Shown here: positions 18,446-28,778 of the stretch, in pieces
How the letters are laid out: each line of letters opens with the position of its first letter
Position numbering within the stretch: the stretch's first letter is position 1
NCBI RefSeq assembly: GCF_037949285.1
Contig: NZ_CP149926.1
Span: 1,529,501-1,593,500, forward strand
Reading direction: 5' to 3'
DNA: 64,000 bases
Origin: Thioclava sp. GXIMD4216
Lineage (GTDB): Bacteria > Pseudomonadota > Alphaproteobacteria > Rhodobacterales > Rhodobacteraceae
Made by a program: the position numbers and the translations under genes
Notes under the pieces: model-generated
Told to the model about the DNA's origin: nothing
Databases searched by the model: none
The model's input: the letters and a program-made list of their open reading frames with translations, nothing else

Positions 18446-19513
18446 ATGGTAACGGCGGGCCTTTTCGATATGGCGGACAAGATGAAAGCAGATAAGCAGA
18501 AGGCGTTGGAATCGGCGCTTTCGCAAATTGAGCGGCAATTTGGCAAAGGCTCGATCATGAAGCTTGGCGAAGGGGCCAAGATTGATATCGAAGCAACCTC
18601 AACCGGTTCCTTGGGGCTTGATATTGCCTTGGGTATCGGTGGGCTGCCGAAGGGGCGGATTGTCGAGATCTATGGTCCGGAAAGCTCCGGGAAGACCACG
18701 CTGACGCTGCATACGGTTGCTGAAGAGCAGAAAAAGGGTGGCGTCTGTGCCTTTGTCGATGCAGAGCACGCCCTTGATCCGGCCTATGCACGCAAGCTGG
18801 GCGTTAATCTTGATGAACTGCTGATTTCCCAACCCGACACGGGCGAGCAGGCTCTGGAGATTGTCGATACGCTGGTGCGTTCGGGGGCGGTTAGCCTTGT
18901 CGTGGTCGACTCCGTGGCTGCGTTGACCCCTAAGGCCGAGATCGAAGGCGATATGGGCGATGCGACAGTGGGGGCGCAGGCGCGGCTTATGTCTCAGGCG
19001 ATGCGCAAGCTGACCGCGTCAATCGGGCGGTCGAATTGCATGGTGATCTTCATTAACCAGATCCGCATGAAAATCGGCGTGATGTTCGGCAATCCGGAAA
19101 CCACGTCGGGCGGCAACGCGCTGAAATTCTACGCCTCTGTCCGTCTGGATATCCGCCGCACCGGTGCGGTCAAGGATCGTGATGAGGTGGTGGGCAACGC
19201 GACCCGTGTGAAGGTCGTCAAAAACAAGGTGGCTCCGCCCTTCAAACAGGTCGAGTTTGACATCATGTATGGCGAGGGCATCTCGAAGGTCGGTGAATTG
19301 ATCGATCTTGGTGTCAAGGCGGGTGTCGTCGAGAAATCGGGGGCTTGGTATTCCTACGGTGATGAACGCATTGGCCAAGGGCGTGAAAACGCGAAGCAAT
19401 TCATGCGTGACCATCCCGATATCGCGAATGCGATCGAAGAGAAGATCCGGTCGAGTCATGGGTTGAACCTTGATTCGAACGATGAGGATAACGCGCTGAC
19501 CGAAGACGAGTAA
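18446..19513 (+). CDS. recA: Recombinase RecA
   Basis: A 355-residue ATPase that forms filaments on single-stranded DNA for homologous recombination and triggers LexA cleavage. Walker A is 'GPESSGKTT' (about 73-81), Walker B lies at '[10 protein letters not shown]', and the DNA-binding loop L2 region is '[19 protein letters not shown]'. The acidic tail is '...[12 protein letters not shown]'. The start is ATG 18446, nine bases after AAGGAG. The upstream ATG 18437 abuts that site and is unlikely. Control by LexA is supported by the operator at 18371. Confidence 0.98.
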   Translation: MVTAGLFDMADKMKADKQKALESALSQIERQFGKGSIMKLGEGAKIDIEATSTGSLGLDIALGIGGLPKGRIVEIYGPESSGKTTLTLHTVAEEQKKGGVCAFVDAEHALDPAYARKLGVNLDELLISQPDTGEQALEIVDTLVRSGAVSLVVVDSVAALTPKAEIEGDMGDATVGAQARLMSQAMRKLTASIGRSNCMVIFINQIRMKIGVMFGNPETTSGGNALKFYASVRLDIRRTGAVKDRDEVVGNATRVKVVKNKVAPPFKQVEFDIMYGEGISKVGELIDLGVKAGVVEKSGAWYSYGDERIGQGRENAKQFMRDHPDIANAIEEKIRSSHGLNLDSNDEDNALTEDE

Positions 19514-19562
19514 GCGCGCGGCGCAGAACGCGCCAATAAGGTGCAGAATGCACTGAAATCTG

Positions 19563-19588
19563 GCCGGGCCCGTTGTGGCCCGGTTTTT
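19563..19588 (+). terminator. Rho-independent terminator after recA
   Basis: A 7-bp stem CCGGGCC/GGCCCGG (19564-19570 with 19577-19583) with a six-base loop and T5. Confidence 0.82.
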
Positions 19589-19647
19589 CTTGTCTTGGGG
19601 CTTTTGTCTGACTAAAGTCAGTTAAAACATCGGATCGGAGTCAGTAT

Positions 19648-20529
19648 ATGGCACGTGAGGCAGAGCCGGCGGTCAAGCGTTTGAGGCGGTTCAATCGGGT
19701 TGTGACGCTCGAATTGGGAGCGCTTGATCTGAGTTTTCTGGGGCGCGGGCGTCCTCTGCTTGAGGCGCGCGTGCTGCATGCGGTCGGGTCCGGTGTTTCG
19801 GATGTGGGGGATCTGCGTGAGCGGCTGAACCTCGATTCCGGGCTGATGAGCCGCCTGTTGCGCAAGCTTGAGGCCGAAGAACTCATCGTTCTCTCGCCCG
19901 ATCCGAAGGATGGCCGTCGTAAGCGCATTCTGCGGACCCGCAAGGGCGAGAGAGAATTTGACGCCTATGAGGCGCTGTCCGATCAGGCCGCCCAAACCGT
20001 GTTAAACCGCGTGAAGGACAAAGAGGAATTTCTCAAAGCCGTGGATCTTGTGGCCTCTGTCATCGGGCGCGAGCGGATCGAGATTGTCGAGGTTGATCCT
20101 GATGACGCGCGCGCGATTGCCTGCGTGAATGCCTATGTGGCCGAACTCTCTCGCCGTTTCGGTGAGGATTTCGACCGCGCGCGCTCGGGGGAGCCCGAGG
20201 CCGATGCGATGCGTCCGCCGCGCGGCACCTTCCTTCTGGCGCTGTCGGAAGGGCTGGCGATGGGCTGTGTCGCGGTGAAAGACATGGGGGAACGTGCTGA
20301 AATAAAACGCCTTTGGGTCGATCCTTCGGCGCGCGGCATGCGCCTGGCCCATCGTCTGATGCGCGAGGCCGAAACCCGCGCCTATGATCTGGGGCACCGC
20401 GAGCTGGTGCTGGATACCTCGGCCAGATTGCCCGAGGCGCGGGCTTTTTACCTCAAGACGGGCTGGGGCGAAATCGCGCGGTATAACGACAATCCCTATG
20501 CCGATCATTTCTTTGGCAAGGAATTATAA
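19648..20529 (+). CDS. MarR-type regulator fused to GNAT acetyltransferase
   Basis: A 293-residue two-domain protein. Residues about 10-140 form a MarR winged helix, with '[24 protein letters not shown]' as recognition helices and '[16 protein letters not shown]' as the wing. Residues about 145-293 are a GNAT acetyltransferase, with the acetyl-CoA loop in '[18 protein letters not shown]' and the later '[10 protein letters not shown]'. This fused family is known in many bacteria but its substrates are largely unknown. The wing and GNAT loop look intact. It stands between recA and alaS on the same strand and has its own upstream gap. There is no visible operator. Confidence 0.85.
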   Translation: MAREAEPAVKRLRRFNRVVTLELGALDLSFLGRGRPLLEARVLHAVGSGVSDVGDLRERLNLDSGLMSRLLRKLEAEELIVLSPDPKDGRRKRILRTRKGEREFDAYEALSDQAAQTVLNRVKDKEEFLKAVDLVASVIGRERIEIVEVDPDDARAIACVNAYVAELSRRFGEDFDRARSGEPEADAMRPPRGTFLLALSEGLAMGCVAVKDMGERAEIKRLWVDPSARGMRLAHRLMREAETRAYDLGHRELVLDTSARLPEARAFYLKTGWGEIARYNDNPYADHFFGKEL

Positions 20530-20618
20530 GCCTCGATTGGTTACAACACCCGTGCTTTGCTGGACAGCCAGCCCGCACGGCGCTAAACGGAAGCAAATCC
20601 CCAAGAAGGGCGCAAGAT

Positions 20619-23273
20619 ATGGTCTCTCTGAACGAAATCCGGTCCACCTACCTCAACTTCTTCGAGCGGAACGGGCACCGGATCGTGCCCAGCTCGCCGC
20701 TGGTGCCGCGCAACGACCCCACGCTGATGTTCACGAACTCCGGCATGGTGCAGTTCAAGAACTGCTTCACCGGTGTCGAGAAGCGTGATTACACCCGCGC
20801 GACCACCGCGCAGAAATGTGTGCGCGCAGGCGGCAAGCATAATGACCTCGACAATGTGGGCTATACCGCGCGCCACCATACCTTCTTTGAAATGATGGGG
20901 AATTTCTCCTTCGGCGATTACTTCAAGGAAGGCGCGATCAATTTCGCATGGGAGCTGCTGACCAAGGATTTCGATATCCCGAAGGACAAGCTCTTGGTCA
21001 CCGTCTATCACACCGATGACGAGGCGGCCGATATCTGGAAAAAGGTCACGGGCTTTACCGATGACCGCATCATCCGCATCCCCACGAAAGATAACTTCTG
21101 GCAGATGGGCCCGACCGGCCCCTGTGGTCCCTGCACCGAGATCTTCTTTGACCATGGCGAACATATTGCCGGTGGCCCTCCGGGCAGCCCCGATGAGGAT
21201 GGCGACCGTTTCATCGAGATCTGGAACAACGTCTTCATGCAGAACGAGCAGTTCGAGGACGGCTCGATGCGCGAACTCGACATGCAGTCGATCGACACCG
21301 GCATGGGGCTGGAACGGATCGGCGCGCTCCTGCAGGGCAAGCACGACAATTACGACACCGATCTGATGCGCCATCTGATCGAGGCCTCGGCCCATGCCAC
21401 CTCGACCGACCCCGATGGGGCGGGCAATGTGCATCACCGCGTGATTGCCGACCACCTGCGCTCGACCTCCTTCCTGATTGCCGATGGGGTGATGCCCTCG
21501 AATGACGGTCGCGGCTATGTGCTGCGCCGTATCCTGCGTCGTGCCGCCCGCCATGCGCATATGCTGGGTGCCAAGGATCCGGTGATGTTCAAGCTGGTGC
21601 CGGCGCTGGTGCGCGAGATGGGCGCGGCTTACCCCGAGCTTGGTCATGCGCAGGCGCTGATCGAAGAGACGCTGAAGATGGAAGAAACGCGTTTCAAGAT
21701 TACCTTGGATCGCGGTTTGAAGCTGCTTGATAACGAGATTGCTGATCTGAGTGCGGGCGCTGTTCTGCCCGGCGAGGCGGCGTTCAGGCTGTATGATACC
21801 TATGGTTTTCCGCTGGATCTGACGCAGGATGCGCTGCGTGAAAGAAACATGACCGTGGACGTGAACGGCTTTGATGCCGCGATGGCTGCGCAAAAAACGG
21901 CGGCGGGCGGTTCTTGGGCAGGTTCTGGCGAAAAGGCTGACAGCAAGATCTGGTTCGAACTGGCCGACAAGCTGGGCGTGACTGAATTCCTTGGCTACGA
22001 CTCCGAAGTGGCGGAAGGCCAGATCACCGCGCTGGTGTCTGATGGTGCGGAAGTGGCCGAAAGCGATGCGACCTGCATGATCGTGGTCAACCAGACGCCG
22101 TTCTACGGTGAATCCGGTGGTCAGGTTGGCGATACCGGCGTGATCGAGACCGAAACGGGTAAGGCGCGCATCACCGACACCAAAAAGGTTGCGGGCGTCT
22201 TCATCCACATGGCTGAGGTAACCGAGGGCAAGATTGCCCGTGGGCAGGGCGCTCGTCTGGTGGTGGATCATGCCCGCCGTTCGGCGATTCGTGCCAACCA
22301 CTCGGCCACGCACCTGCTGCATGAGGCGCTGCGTCGTGCACTTGGCGATCATGTGGCGCAGAAGGGCTCGCTGAATGCCGAGGACCGCCTGCGGTTTGAC
22401 TTCAGCCATGCCAAGGCGCTTTCGCCTGAGGAAATGCGCCAAGTAGAGGCCGAGGTGAATGAGTTCATCCGTCAGAACACCGCCGTTGATACCCGTATCA
22501 TGACCCCCGATGATGCCCGCGCGCTTGGCGCTCAGGCGCTGTTTGGCGAGAAATACGGCGATGAGGTGCGCGTTGTGTCGATGGGCAAGCTGGCTGGCTC
22601 GGGCAAAGGCACGGCGGGCGATGTCTATTCGCTGGAACTTTGCGGCGGCACCCATGTGACCCGCACCGGCGATATCGGCGCTTTTGTGGCTTTGGGCGAT
22701 AGCGCGTCCTCGGCAGGTGTGCGCCGCTTCGAGGCGCTGACCGGTCAGGCCGCGATCGATTACCTCAAGGCGCAGGAGGCGCATCTGGTCGAGGCCGCTC
22801 ATGTTCTCAAGGCGGCGCCTGCCGATCTGGCAGATCGCGTGAAGGCGTTGTCGGACGAGCGTAAGGCATTGGCCAATGAGGTGGCGCAGCTGCGCCGCGA
22901 ATTGGCGATGTCGGGCGGTGCGACCGGCGGCAATGAAGCCGAAGAGATCAACGGGATCAAGGTTGTGGCCCAGTTCCTGACCGGCGTCACCGGCAAGGAT
23001 CTGCCGCCGCTTGTCGATGAGTATAAGGCCAAGCTTGGCTCGGGGGCCGTGCTTCTGGTGGCCGATGCCGGTGGTAAGGCCGCTGTGGCCGCTGGCGTCA
23101 CCGAAGACCTGACCGCGCGTCTGTCGGCGGTGGATATGGTCCGCGCGGCTGCTGGCGCGCTGGGGGGCAAGGGCGGCGGTGGCCGTCCGGATATGGCGCA
23201 GGCCGGTGGGGCCGATCCGTCGAAATCGGATGAGGCGATTGCCGCCGTCAAGGCATTGATCGAAAGCAAATAA
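20619..23273 (+). CDS. alaS: Alanyl-tRNA synthetase
   Basis: An 884-residue enzyme that charges tRNA-Ala and edits Ser/Gly mischarges. The class II catalytic core is at the N-terminus, starting '[17 protein letters not shown]', with '[12 protein letters not shown]'-like motif 2 near 65-75. The editing domain has the zinc/editing site '[12 protein letters not shown]' (about 562-573) with '[15 protein letters not shown]' (about 676-690). The C-Ala domain ends with a Gly-rich '[19 protein letters not shown]'. Length is standard. It is followed by a weak hairpin terminator and a DUF1330 gene. Confidence 0.97.
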   Translation: MVSLNEIRSTYLNFFERNGHRIVPSSPLVPRNDPTLMFTNSGMVQFKNCFTGVEKRDYTRATTAQKCVRAGGKHNDLDNVGYTARHHTFFEMMGNFSFGDYFKEGAINFAWELLTKDFDIPKDKLLVTVYHTDDEAADIWKKVTGFTDDRIIRIPTKDNFWQMGPTGPCGPCTEIFFDHGEHIAGGPPGSPDEDGDRFIEIWNNVFMQNEQFEDGSMRELDMQSIDTGMGLERIGALLQGKHDNYDTDLMRHLIEASAHATSTDPDGAGNVHHRVIADHLRSTSFLIADGVMPSNDGRGYVLRRILRRAARHAHMLGAKDPVMFKLVPALVREMGAAYPELGHAQALIEETLKMEETRFKITLDRGLKLLDNEIADLSAGAVLPGEAAFRLYDTYGFPLDLTQDALRERNMTVDVNGFDAAMAAQKTAAGGSWAGSGEKADSKIWFELADKLGVTEFLGYDSEVAEGQITALVSDGAEVAESDATCMIVVNQTPFYGESGGQVGDTGVIETETGKARITDTKKVAGVFIHMAEVTEGKIARGQGARLVVDHARRSAIRANHSATHLLHEALRRALGDHVAQKGSLNAEDRLRFDFSHAKALSPEEMRQVEAEVNEFIRQNTAVDTRIMTPDDARALGAQALFGEKYGDEVRVVSMGKLAGSGKGTAGDVYSLELCGGTHVTRTGDIGAFVALGDSASSAGVRRFEALTGQAAIDYLKAQEAHLVEAAHVLKAAPADLADRVKALSDERKALANEVAQLRRELAMSGGATGGNEAEEINGIKVVAQFLTGVTGKDLPPLVDEYKAKLGSGAVLLVADAGGKAAVAAGVTEDLTARLSAVDMVRAAAGALGGKGGGGRPDMAQAGGADPSKSDEAIAAVKALIESK

Positions 23274-23280
23274 GCAAAAC

Positions 23281-23308
23281 GGGGCCGCAGTCAAAATGCG
23301 GCCCCTTT
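23281..23308 (+). terminator. Likely terminator after alaS
   Basis: A perfect 9-bp stem GGGGCCGCA/TGCGGCCCC (23281-23289 with 23297-23305), with only three T residues after it. It may be leaky into the DUF1330 gene, which starts 17 bases on. Confidence 0.65.
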
Positions 23309-23324
23309 CAACAGGAGAGAGCGG

Positions 23325-23615
23325 ATGCCGGGTGCGTATTGGATTGCCCATGTGACGGTGACGGATGCCGAGGCCTATGGCAAATATGCCGAGTTGGCAG
23401 GCCCTGCCATCGCCGCAGCGGGCGGCAAGTTTCTGGCCCGTGGGGCGCGGTTCGTGCAGCTTGAGGGCAGGGAACGCCCGCGCAATGTTCTGGCGTGGTT
23501 CCCGAGTCTGGAGGCCGCCGTCGCGTGCTATAACGGGCCTGCCTATCAGGCGGCGCTTGCGCATGCCAAAGGGGCTGCAGAGCGCGAGTTGCTGGTCGTC
23601 GAGGCGATGGAGTAA
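23325..23615 (+). CDS. DUF1330 domain protein
   Basis: A 96-residue protein of the DUF1330 family, a ferredoxin-like dimeric alpha/beta fold. It shows 'YWIAHVTVTDAEAYGKYAELA' at the start and 'AVACYNGPAYQAALAHAKGAAERELLVVE' at the end, which are the family's conserved segments. No reaction is known, and relatives appear in stress and metabolic contexts. A GGAGAGAG-type ribosome site lies four bases upstream of ATG 23325. It is probably read partly from alaS through a weak terminator. Confidence 0.85.
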   Translation: MPGAYWIAHVTVTDAEAYGKYAELAGPAIAAAGGKFLARGARFVQLEGRERPRNVLAWFPSLEAAVACYNGPAYQAALAHAKGAAERELLVVEAME

Positions 23616-23634
23616 GACCCCGCCTTTGCATCGC

Positions 23635-23658
23635 AAAGCGCCCCAAGGGGCGCTTTTT
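23635..23658. terminator. Bidirectional terminator between convergent genes
   Basis: A perfect 10-bp stem AAAGCGCCCC/GGGGCGCTTT (23635-23644 with 23647-23656) with a two-base loop. T runs on the plus side and A runs before the stem allow use by both strands. Confidence 0.82.
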
Positions 23659-24589
23659 ATGGGAGCGTGGCCTGTCTTGCGTCACGCCGCCCGATGCGCA
23701 GGGCTTTGCGCATCTGCTTCAGCTTCCAATGCTGTTCGTGCTGCAAGGCCAGATCGGCGGCCCATAACCCCATCTGGTAGTGTCCGCGCTCCTTCGCATT
23801 TTTCAGCATCAACTCGTTATAGAGTACGGATTTATGGCGTACCCGTAGCGCCTGTGCCAGCCATTGGTCGCTGATATCGCCACGCAGCGCGCGCAGGGAG
23901 ACCTCGGTCAAAAGCCGCAATTTCAGCAGGACCGGCGGCACCTTATGGCCGAAATGGCGCAGGCGGTGCAGCTGGACAGTGGGGCCGGACAGGCGCGCGG
24001 CATGGGCTTTGTCCTGCGGCTCGAACGGATCGAAGAAAAGATGCGCGGAGGCCAGGTCTCCGACCGCTTCTGCCGCATCGCCATAGGGCAGGGTCCAGTC
24101 GGTGATCTTGCGCGCGTAACGGTAGCGGGTCTCGAAAGGGGCAATGCTTGTGTCCAATGTCGATTGCGGCGCAAAGGCCACCACATGCGCGCCGGGCGAG
24201 AGCCGCGAAAAGGTAAACGCCCCGAAGCCCCCCATCGACGCCCCGTAGAATGTGACGCGCTCGAAGCGGCGGAAAAGCCCCTCGGCGCGCAGCGTTTCCA
24301 GCGCGGCGATCAGGTCGGGATCGCGATACCAGTCGTTGCGTTTGTTGATCAGGCCAAGGATCGACCATCCCTGTTTGCGCAGCAGGTGATGGCCCCAGGG
24401 GTGCTGCTCGCCTTCAATCCGGTTGGTCGAGAGATTGCCGAAACTGACCACCAGATGCTGACCTTCGACGCCTGATTGCGGCAGATAGGCCAGCGCGTGA
24501 TGGGCCAGCTCATGGCAGAACCCGCCCTGCTGTTCCGCTTCGGCGGTGATATCGGTGAAAGAGCGATGGATGGGTGTGACGTCGTTCAT
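23657..24589 (-). CDS. Alpha/beta-hydrolase-like protein
   Basis: A 310-residue protein. A nucleophile-elbow motif 'FYGASMGGFGAF' (about 129-140, Ser) sits in an alpha/beta hydrolase setting, with 'LVVSFGNLS' as an early strand. Later acid and His residues are less clear ('HRLRHFGHKVP' may give the His). The C-terminal 60 residues are helical and basic. Related proteins are often labelled oddly in databases, so I give only the fold. The start is ATG 24589, with AGGA nine bases upstream. The longer frame to 24646 lacks a site. Confidence 0.68.
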   Translation of the reverse strand: MNDVTPIHRSFTDITAEAEQQGGFCHELAHHALAYLPQSGVEGQHLVVSFGNLSTNRIEGEQHPWGHHLLRKQGWSILGLINKRNDWYRDPDLIAALETLRAEGLFRRFERVTFYGASMGGFGAFTFSRLSPGAHVVAFAPQSTLDTSIAPFETRYRYARKITDWTLPYGDAAEAVGDLASAHLFFDPFEPQDKAHAARLSGPTVQLHRLRHFGHKVPPVLLKLRLLTEVSLRALRGDISDQWLAQALRVRHKSVLYNELMLKNAKERGHYQMGLWAADLALQHEQHWKLKQMRKALRIGRRDARQATLP

Positions 24590-24877
24590 AGGCAGGTCCT
24601 GTCTGTTGGCCTCAGGATAACGCAAGACAGCGGGAAGGTAAGGCATGTTTTTTCGCCCTGCGATATGGGGGCGGGCGGTCTCGTGCGGCGGGCAGTTTGT
24701 GCTTCACAAGCTCTGTCGGACAGGATATGAGAACCTCCATGACCCAGACCGCAACCATCACGATCTGCTGCATTATCGGCTGACATTCGTCGGGCGGTCC
24801 GGTCTTGCTTTCCCAAAGCTGAAATCCCGAACCCGCCCGAGCGGTGGCCGTTCCATGCCGTGGGGGAGAGACTTCAG

Positions 24878-26263
24878 ATGACCCAGATTCGCTTGCGCAA
24901 CACGATGTCCCGTCAGGTGCAGGATTTCGCGCCGATTGATCCGAAGAATGTGCGGATCTATCTCTGTGGGCCGACGGTTTATGACCGTGCGCATCTGGGC
25001 AATGCCCGCCCTGTGGTGGTGTTTGATGTGCTGCAACGGCTGCTGCGCCATGTCTATGGCGAGAGCCATGTGACCTATGTCCGCAACTTCACGGATGTGG
25101 ATGACAAGATCAACGCCACCGCCGTGAAGCGCCGTGAAGAGGGAGCGGAAGGGACGCTTGAGGATCTGATCCGCGCCCGTACCGAGGAAACCATCGCGTG
25201 GTATCATGCGGATATGGATGCTCTGGGAGCGGCGCGCCCCGACCACGAGCCGCGCGCGACCGATTACATCAATGCGATGATCGCGATGATCGAGCGGCTG
25301 ATCGAGGGCGGGCATGCCTATGCCGCCGAAGGGCACGCGCTGTTTCGGGTGCGGTCGTATAAGGACTATGGCCGCCTTTCTGGGCGTTCGGTTGATGATA
25401 TGATCGCGGGCGCGCGGGTCGAGGTGGCGCCCTATAAGGAAGACCCGATGGATTTCGTGCTGTGGAAGCCCTCGGATGACGGTTTGCCCGGTTGGGACAG
25501 CCCTTGGGGCCGCGGACGTCCGGGTTGGCATATCGAATGTTCGGCCATGAGCTATGAGCTGTTCGGGGATAGCTTCGATATTCATGGCGGCGGCATCGAC
25601 CTGCAATTCCCCCATCACGAGAATGAGGTGGCGCAAAGCTGCTGCGCCCATCCGCATGGCGAGTTTGCCCGCTTCTGGCTGCATAACGAGATGCTGCAGG
25701 TCGAGGGGAAGAAGATGTCCAAATCCTTGGGCAATTTTTTCACCGTGCGGGATTTGCTGGACGAGGGCATTCCGGGCGAGGTGATCCGCTTTGTGTTTTT
25801 GCAGACGCATTATTCGAAGCCGATGGATTGGACTGCCGAGAAGGCGCGCCAGGCGGAGGCCACCTTGCGCAAGTGGCGGGCGGCCGTCGCGGGCATCGAA
25901 CCCGCGCCGGCCGCAGCGCCCTCGGTGATCGCTGCGCTGGCGGATGACTTGAACACGGCGGGCGCTATTGCGGCATTGCATGCGTTGAGCGATCCGGCGG
26001 AGTTGAAGGCTTCGGCGCAGATGCTGGGGCTGTTGCTGGAGGGCATGGGCGAGTGGGCCGAGGCGCCGGTGGCGGATCTTTCGGCCTATGCCGATCATCT
26101 CGCCGCCCTGCGTGCTACGGCGATGGAGACCAAGGATTTCGCCCCTGTGGATGCGATGAAGCAGGCGCTGGTGGCGGCGGGTGTTGAGGTGCGGATGTCG
26201 AAGGCGGGGGTGGAGCTATTGCCTGCGGCGGGTTTCGCACCGGAGAAGCTGCCTGCGCTGTAA
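24878..26263 (+). CDS. cysS: Cysteinyl-tRNA synthetase
   Basis: A 461-residue class I synthetase that charges tRNA-Cys. The HIGH motif appears as 'HLGN' in '[11 protein letters not shown]' (about 35-38). Zinc ligands include the Cys of 'LCGPTVYD', the Cys in 'WHIECSAMS' and the His pair in 'PHHENE'. The KMSKS motif is present in '[11 protein letters not shown]' (about 280). The start is ATG 24878 after GGGGGAGAG. An in-frame ATG at 24860 is less likely. It is first in a run of cysS, cimA and a synthase homologue on one strand. Confidence 0.96.
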   Translation: MTQIRLRNTMSRQVQDFAPIDPKNVRIYLCGPTVYDRAHLGNARPVVVFDVLQRLLRHVYGESHVTYVRNFTDVDDKINATAVKRREEGAEGTLEDLIRARTEETIAWYHADMDALGAARPDHEPRATDYINAMIAMIERLIEGGHAYAAEGHALFRVRSYKDYGRLSGRSVDDMIAGARVEVAPYKEDPMDFVLWKPSDDGLPGWDSPWGRGRPGWHIECSAMSYELFGDSFDIHGGGIDLQFPHHENEVAQSCCAHPHGEFARFWLHNEMLQVEGKKMSKSLGNFFTVRDLLDEGIPGEVIRFVFLQTHYSKPMDWTAEKARQAEATLRKWRAAVAGIEPAPAAAPSVIAALADDLNTAGAIAALHALSDPAELKASAQMLGLLLEGMGEWAEAPVADLSAYADHLAALRATAMETKDFAPVDAMKQALVAAGVEVRMSKAGVELLPAAGFAPEKLPAL

Positions 26264-26290
26264 GGCGCAGCGCAGGAGGGAGAGCAAGCG

Positions 26291-27907
26291 ATGAAAGAAC
26301 GTCTTTATCTATACGACACGACGTTGCGGGATGGCCAGCAGACGCAGGGGGTGCAGTTTTCTGTCTCCGAGAAGGTGCAGATTGCGCAGGCTTTGGACCG
26401 GATCGGGGTGGATTATATCGAGGGCGGCTGGCCGGGGGCCAATCCGACCGATAGCGATTTCTTTGAGGCTCGGCCCCAGACGCGCGCGACATTCACCGCC
26501 TTTGGTATGACCAAACGGGCAGGGCGGTCGGCGGCCAATGACGAGGTTCTGGCGGGGGTGATGAATGCCGCAACGCCTGCCGTTTGTCTGGTGGGCAAGA
26601 CGCATGATTACCATGTGACGGCGGCGCTGGGGATCTCGCTTGAGGAGAACCTCGAGAATATCGGGGCGAGTGTCGCGCATATGGTCTCCGAGGGGCGCGA
26701 GGCTTTGTTTGACGCCGAGCATTTCTTTGACGGCTATAAGGCCAATCCCGATTATGCGCTGTCTTGTGCGCGGGCGGCCTATGAGGCGGGGGCGCGTTGG
26801 GTGGTGCTATGTGACACCAATGGCGGCACCCTGCCTGCCGAGATTTCCGCCATTGTGGCCGATGTGATTGCGGCGGGCATTCCGGGGGATCATCTGGGCA
26901 TCCATTGCCATGATGATACCGGCATGGCTGTGGCCTGTTCGCTGGCGGCGGTGGATGCGGGGGTGCGCCAGATTCAGGGCACTCTGAACGGGCTGGGCGA
27001 GCGCTGTGGCAATGCCAATCTGACGGCTCTGATCCCGACGCTTTTGCTGAAAGAGCCCTATCGCAGCCACTATGACACTGGCGTGCCGGAGAGCGCGCTT
27101 GCAGGCATCACGCGGCTGTCGCGCAAGCTGGACGATATTCTGAACCGCGTGCCCTTGCGCAGCGCGCCCTATGTCGGCGCCTCGGCCTTTACCCATAAGG
27201 CGGGGCTGCATGCCAGCGCGATCCTGAAGGACCCTGCGACCTATGAACATATCCCGCCCGAGACGGTGGGCAATACGCGCCAGATCCCGATGTCCAATCA
27301 GGCGGGGCAGTCGAACCTGCGTGCGCGTCTGGCGGATATGGGGCTCGAGATCGCCAAGGGCGACGAGCGGCTGTCCGGGATCCTTGACGAGATCAAGCGC
27401 CGCGAGGATCACGGCTATGCCTATGACGGGGCGCAGGCGAGTTTCGAGCTGGTCGCGCGGCGGGTGCTGGGCGAGTTGCCGCGGTATTTCAAGGTAGAAC
27501 GCTATCGCGTGGTGATTGAGCGTCGCCATAACGGGCGCGAGATGGCCAATTCCTCCGAGGCGGTCGTGGTTCTGGATGTGGGCGGCGAGCGGATGCTGTC
27601 GGTGTCGGAAAGCTGGGATAGCGAAGGTTATGATCAGGGGCCGGTGAACGCTTTGTGGCAGGCTCTGGCGAAGGATCTGGGGCCGTATCAATGCCATATC
27701 GAGGATATGAAGCTGGTCGATTTCCGCGTGCGGATTACCGGCGGCGGCACGGCAGCGGTGACGCGGGTGGTCATTGATTCCGAGGATGGCAATGGCAACC
27801 GCTGGTCGACGGTCGGGGTGAATGCCAACCTTGTCGATGCCTCTTTCGAGGCGCTGCTTGAGGCGATCCAGTGGAAGTTCCTGCGTGACGGGGTGCGCCC
27901 GCTATGA
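26291..27907 (+). CDS. cimA: (R)-citramalate synthase CimA
   Basis: A 538-residue enzyme of the isopropylmalate synthase family that condenses pyruvate and acetyl-CoA to citramalate. This opens a threonine-independent route to isoleucine. The barrel begins 'YLYDTTLRDGQQTQGVQFS' (7-25, catalytic Arg-Asp). The metal-binding His-x-His lies in 'GIHCHDDTG' (about 198-206). The C-terminal LeuA dimer/regulatory domain covers about 410-535. 'GQQTQGVQFS' favours citramalate synthase over LeuA. Its stop overlaps the next start (ATGA), so the two are translationally coupled. Confidence 0.93.
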   Translation: MKERLYLYDTTLRDGQQTQGVQFSVSEKVQIAQALDRIGVDYIEGGWPGANPTDSDFFEARPQTRATFTAFGMTKRAGRSAANDEVLAGVMNAATPAVCLVGKTHDYHVTAALGISLEENLENIGASVAHMVSEGREALFDAEHFFDGYKANPDYALSCARAAYEAGARWVVLCDTNGGTLPAEISAIVADVIAAGIPGDHLGIHCHDDTGMAVACSLAAVDAGVRQIQGTLNGLGERCGNANLTALIPTLLLKEPYRSHYDTGVPESALAGITRLSRKLDDILNRVPLRSAPYVGASAFTHKAGLHASAILKDPATYEHIPPETVGNTRQIPMSNQAGQSNLRARLADMGLEIAKGDERLSGILDEIKRREDHGYAYDGAQASFELVARRVLGELPRYFKVERYRVVIERRHNGREMANSSEAVVVLDVGGERMLSVSESWDSEGYDQGPVNALWQALAKDLGPYQCHIEDMKLVDFRVRITGGGTAAVTRVVIDSEDGNGNRWSTVGVNANLVDASFEALLEAIQWKFLRDGVRPL

Positions 27908-28662
27908 GTGCCCTGACCGAGGCCGAGGCCCATTGTGCGCAGATGGTCGAGCAGAGCGACCCCGAGCGGTTCCGTGCCTTGATGGCGACACCCGAGGCGG
28001 ATCGCCGCAAACTCTGGCCGCTTTATGCGGTGAACCTAGAACTGGCGCGGGCGCCTTGGGCCTCGAAAGAGCCGATGATCGCCGAGATGCGCGTGCAATG
28101 GTGGGTCGATGCGCTGGAGGCCTTGCGGGCAGAGGGCACGGCGCCACCATCCGAGATCGGTCCGGCATTGGCGGGGCTGCGGCCTGTGGCGGGGCTTTTG
28201 CTGGAACTGGCCGAAACACGGCGACAGGATTGCTGGCCCGATGGCTTCGAGGATCACGAGGCGGTCTGGCGGTATCTGGATGGCACCGCCGGGGCGCTCT
28301 ATCTGGCGGCGGCGCAGCTTCTGGGGGTTGATGCGCGCGAATGGTCCGTGCTGCGTGGGCAGGCACAAGGGGTCGGTCTGGCGGCCTATCTTTGTGCGGT
28401 TCCCGAGATCGAGCGGCGCGGACGTCACCCTTTGCCAGATGGCCGCAGCGCCGCTATCGCCGGTCTGGCGCAGGCCGGTCTGGCGCGGCTTGCGCATGGA
28501 AATCTGTCGCGGCAGGCGCGGCGGGCGTTACTTCCGGGATGGGAAAGTCGTGCGATTTTGACAGAAATATCGCGCAATCCTGCTTGTGTTAGCCAAGATA
28601 TTCCTAGGAAAAACGGCCTCAAACGCCAATTTTCTTTCCTGAGGCATGCGCTCGCGGCGTAA
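27904..28662 (+). CDS. Squalene/phytoene synthase family protein
   Basis: A 252-residue helical protein distantly like the squalene/phytoene synthase fold. The 'LYAVNLELARAPWASKEPMIAEMRVQWWVDALE' segment near 40-72 is characteristic. The Asp-rich DxxxD motifs that bind diphosphate are absent in that segment (it reads 'WWVDAL'). It is therefore closer to the NDUFAF6-like branch, known as a respiratory complex I assembly factor, than to a carotenoid enzyme. It is coupled to cimA by the ATGA overlap, which tells little about function. I regard catalysis as doubtful. Confidence 0.75.
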   Translation: MSALTEAEAHCAQMVEQSDPERFRALMATPEADRRKLWPLYAVNLELARAPWASKEPMIAEMRVQWWVDALEALRAEGTAPPSEIGPALAGLRPVAGLLLELAETRRQDCWPDGFEDHEAVWRYLDGTAGALYLAAAQLLGVDAREWSVLRGQAQGVGLAAYLCAVPEIERRGRHPLPDGRSAAIAGLAQAGLARLAHGNLSRQARRALLPGWESRAILTEISRNPACVSQDIPRKNGLKRQFSFLRHALAA

Positions 28663-28778
28663 GCTGCTTTTGGCTTAAATGAATCTTCAGCACTTCACAG
28701 CATGTTTATGACCTAACGCGGGGGCAGAATCCCGCTTTGGGTTGGGACACCGCGTCGTGTCCGAGTGGAGGCTGCTGT

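Noticed and set aside
20583..23636. 1017-codon minus-strand frame opposite alaS
   Set aside because: It is the mirror of a highly GC-biased coding strand. No ribosome site, no family motif, and alaS is complete on the other strand.
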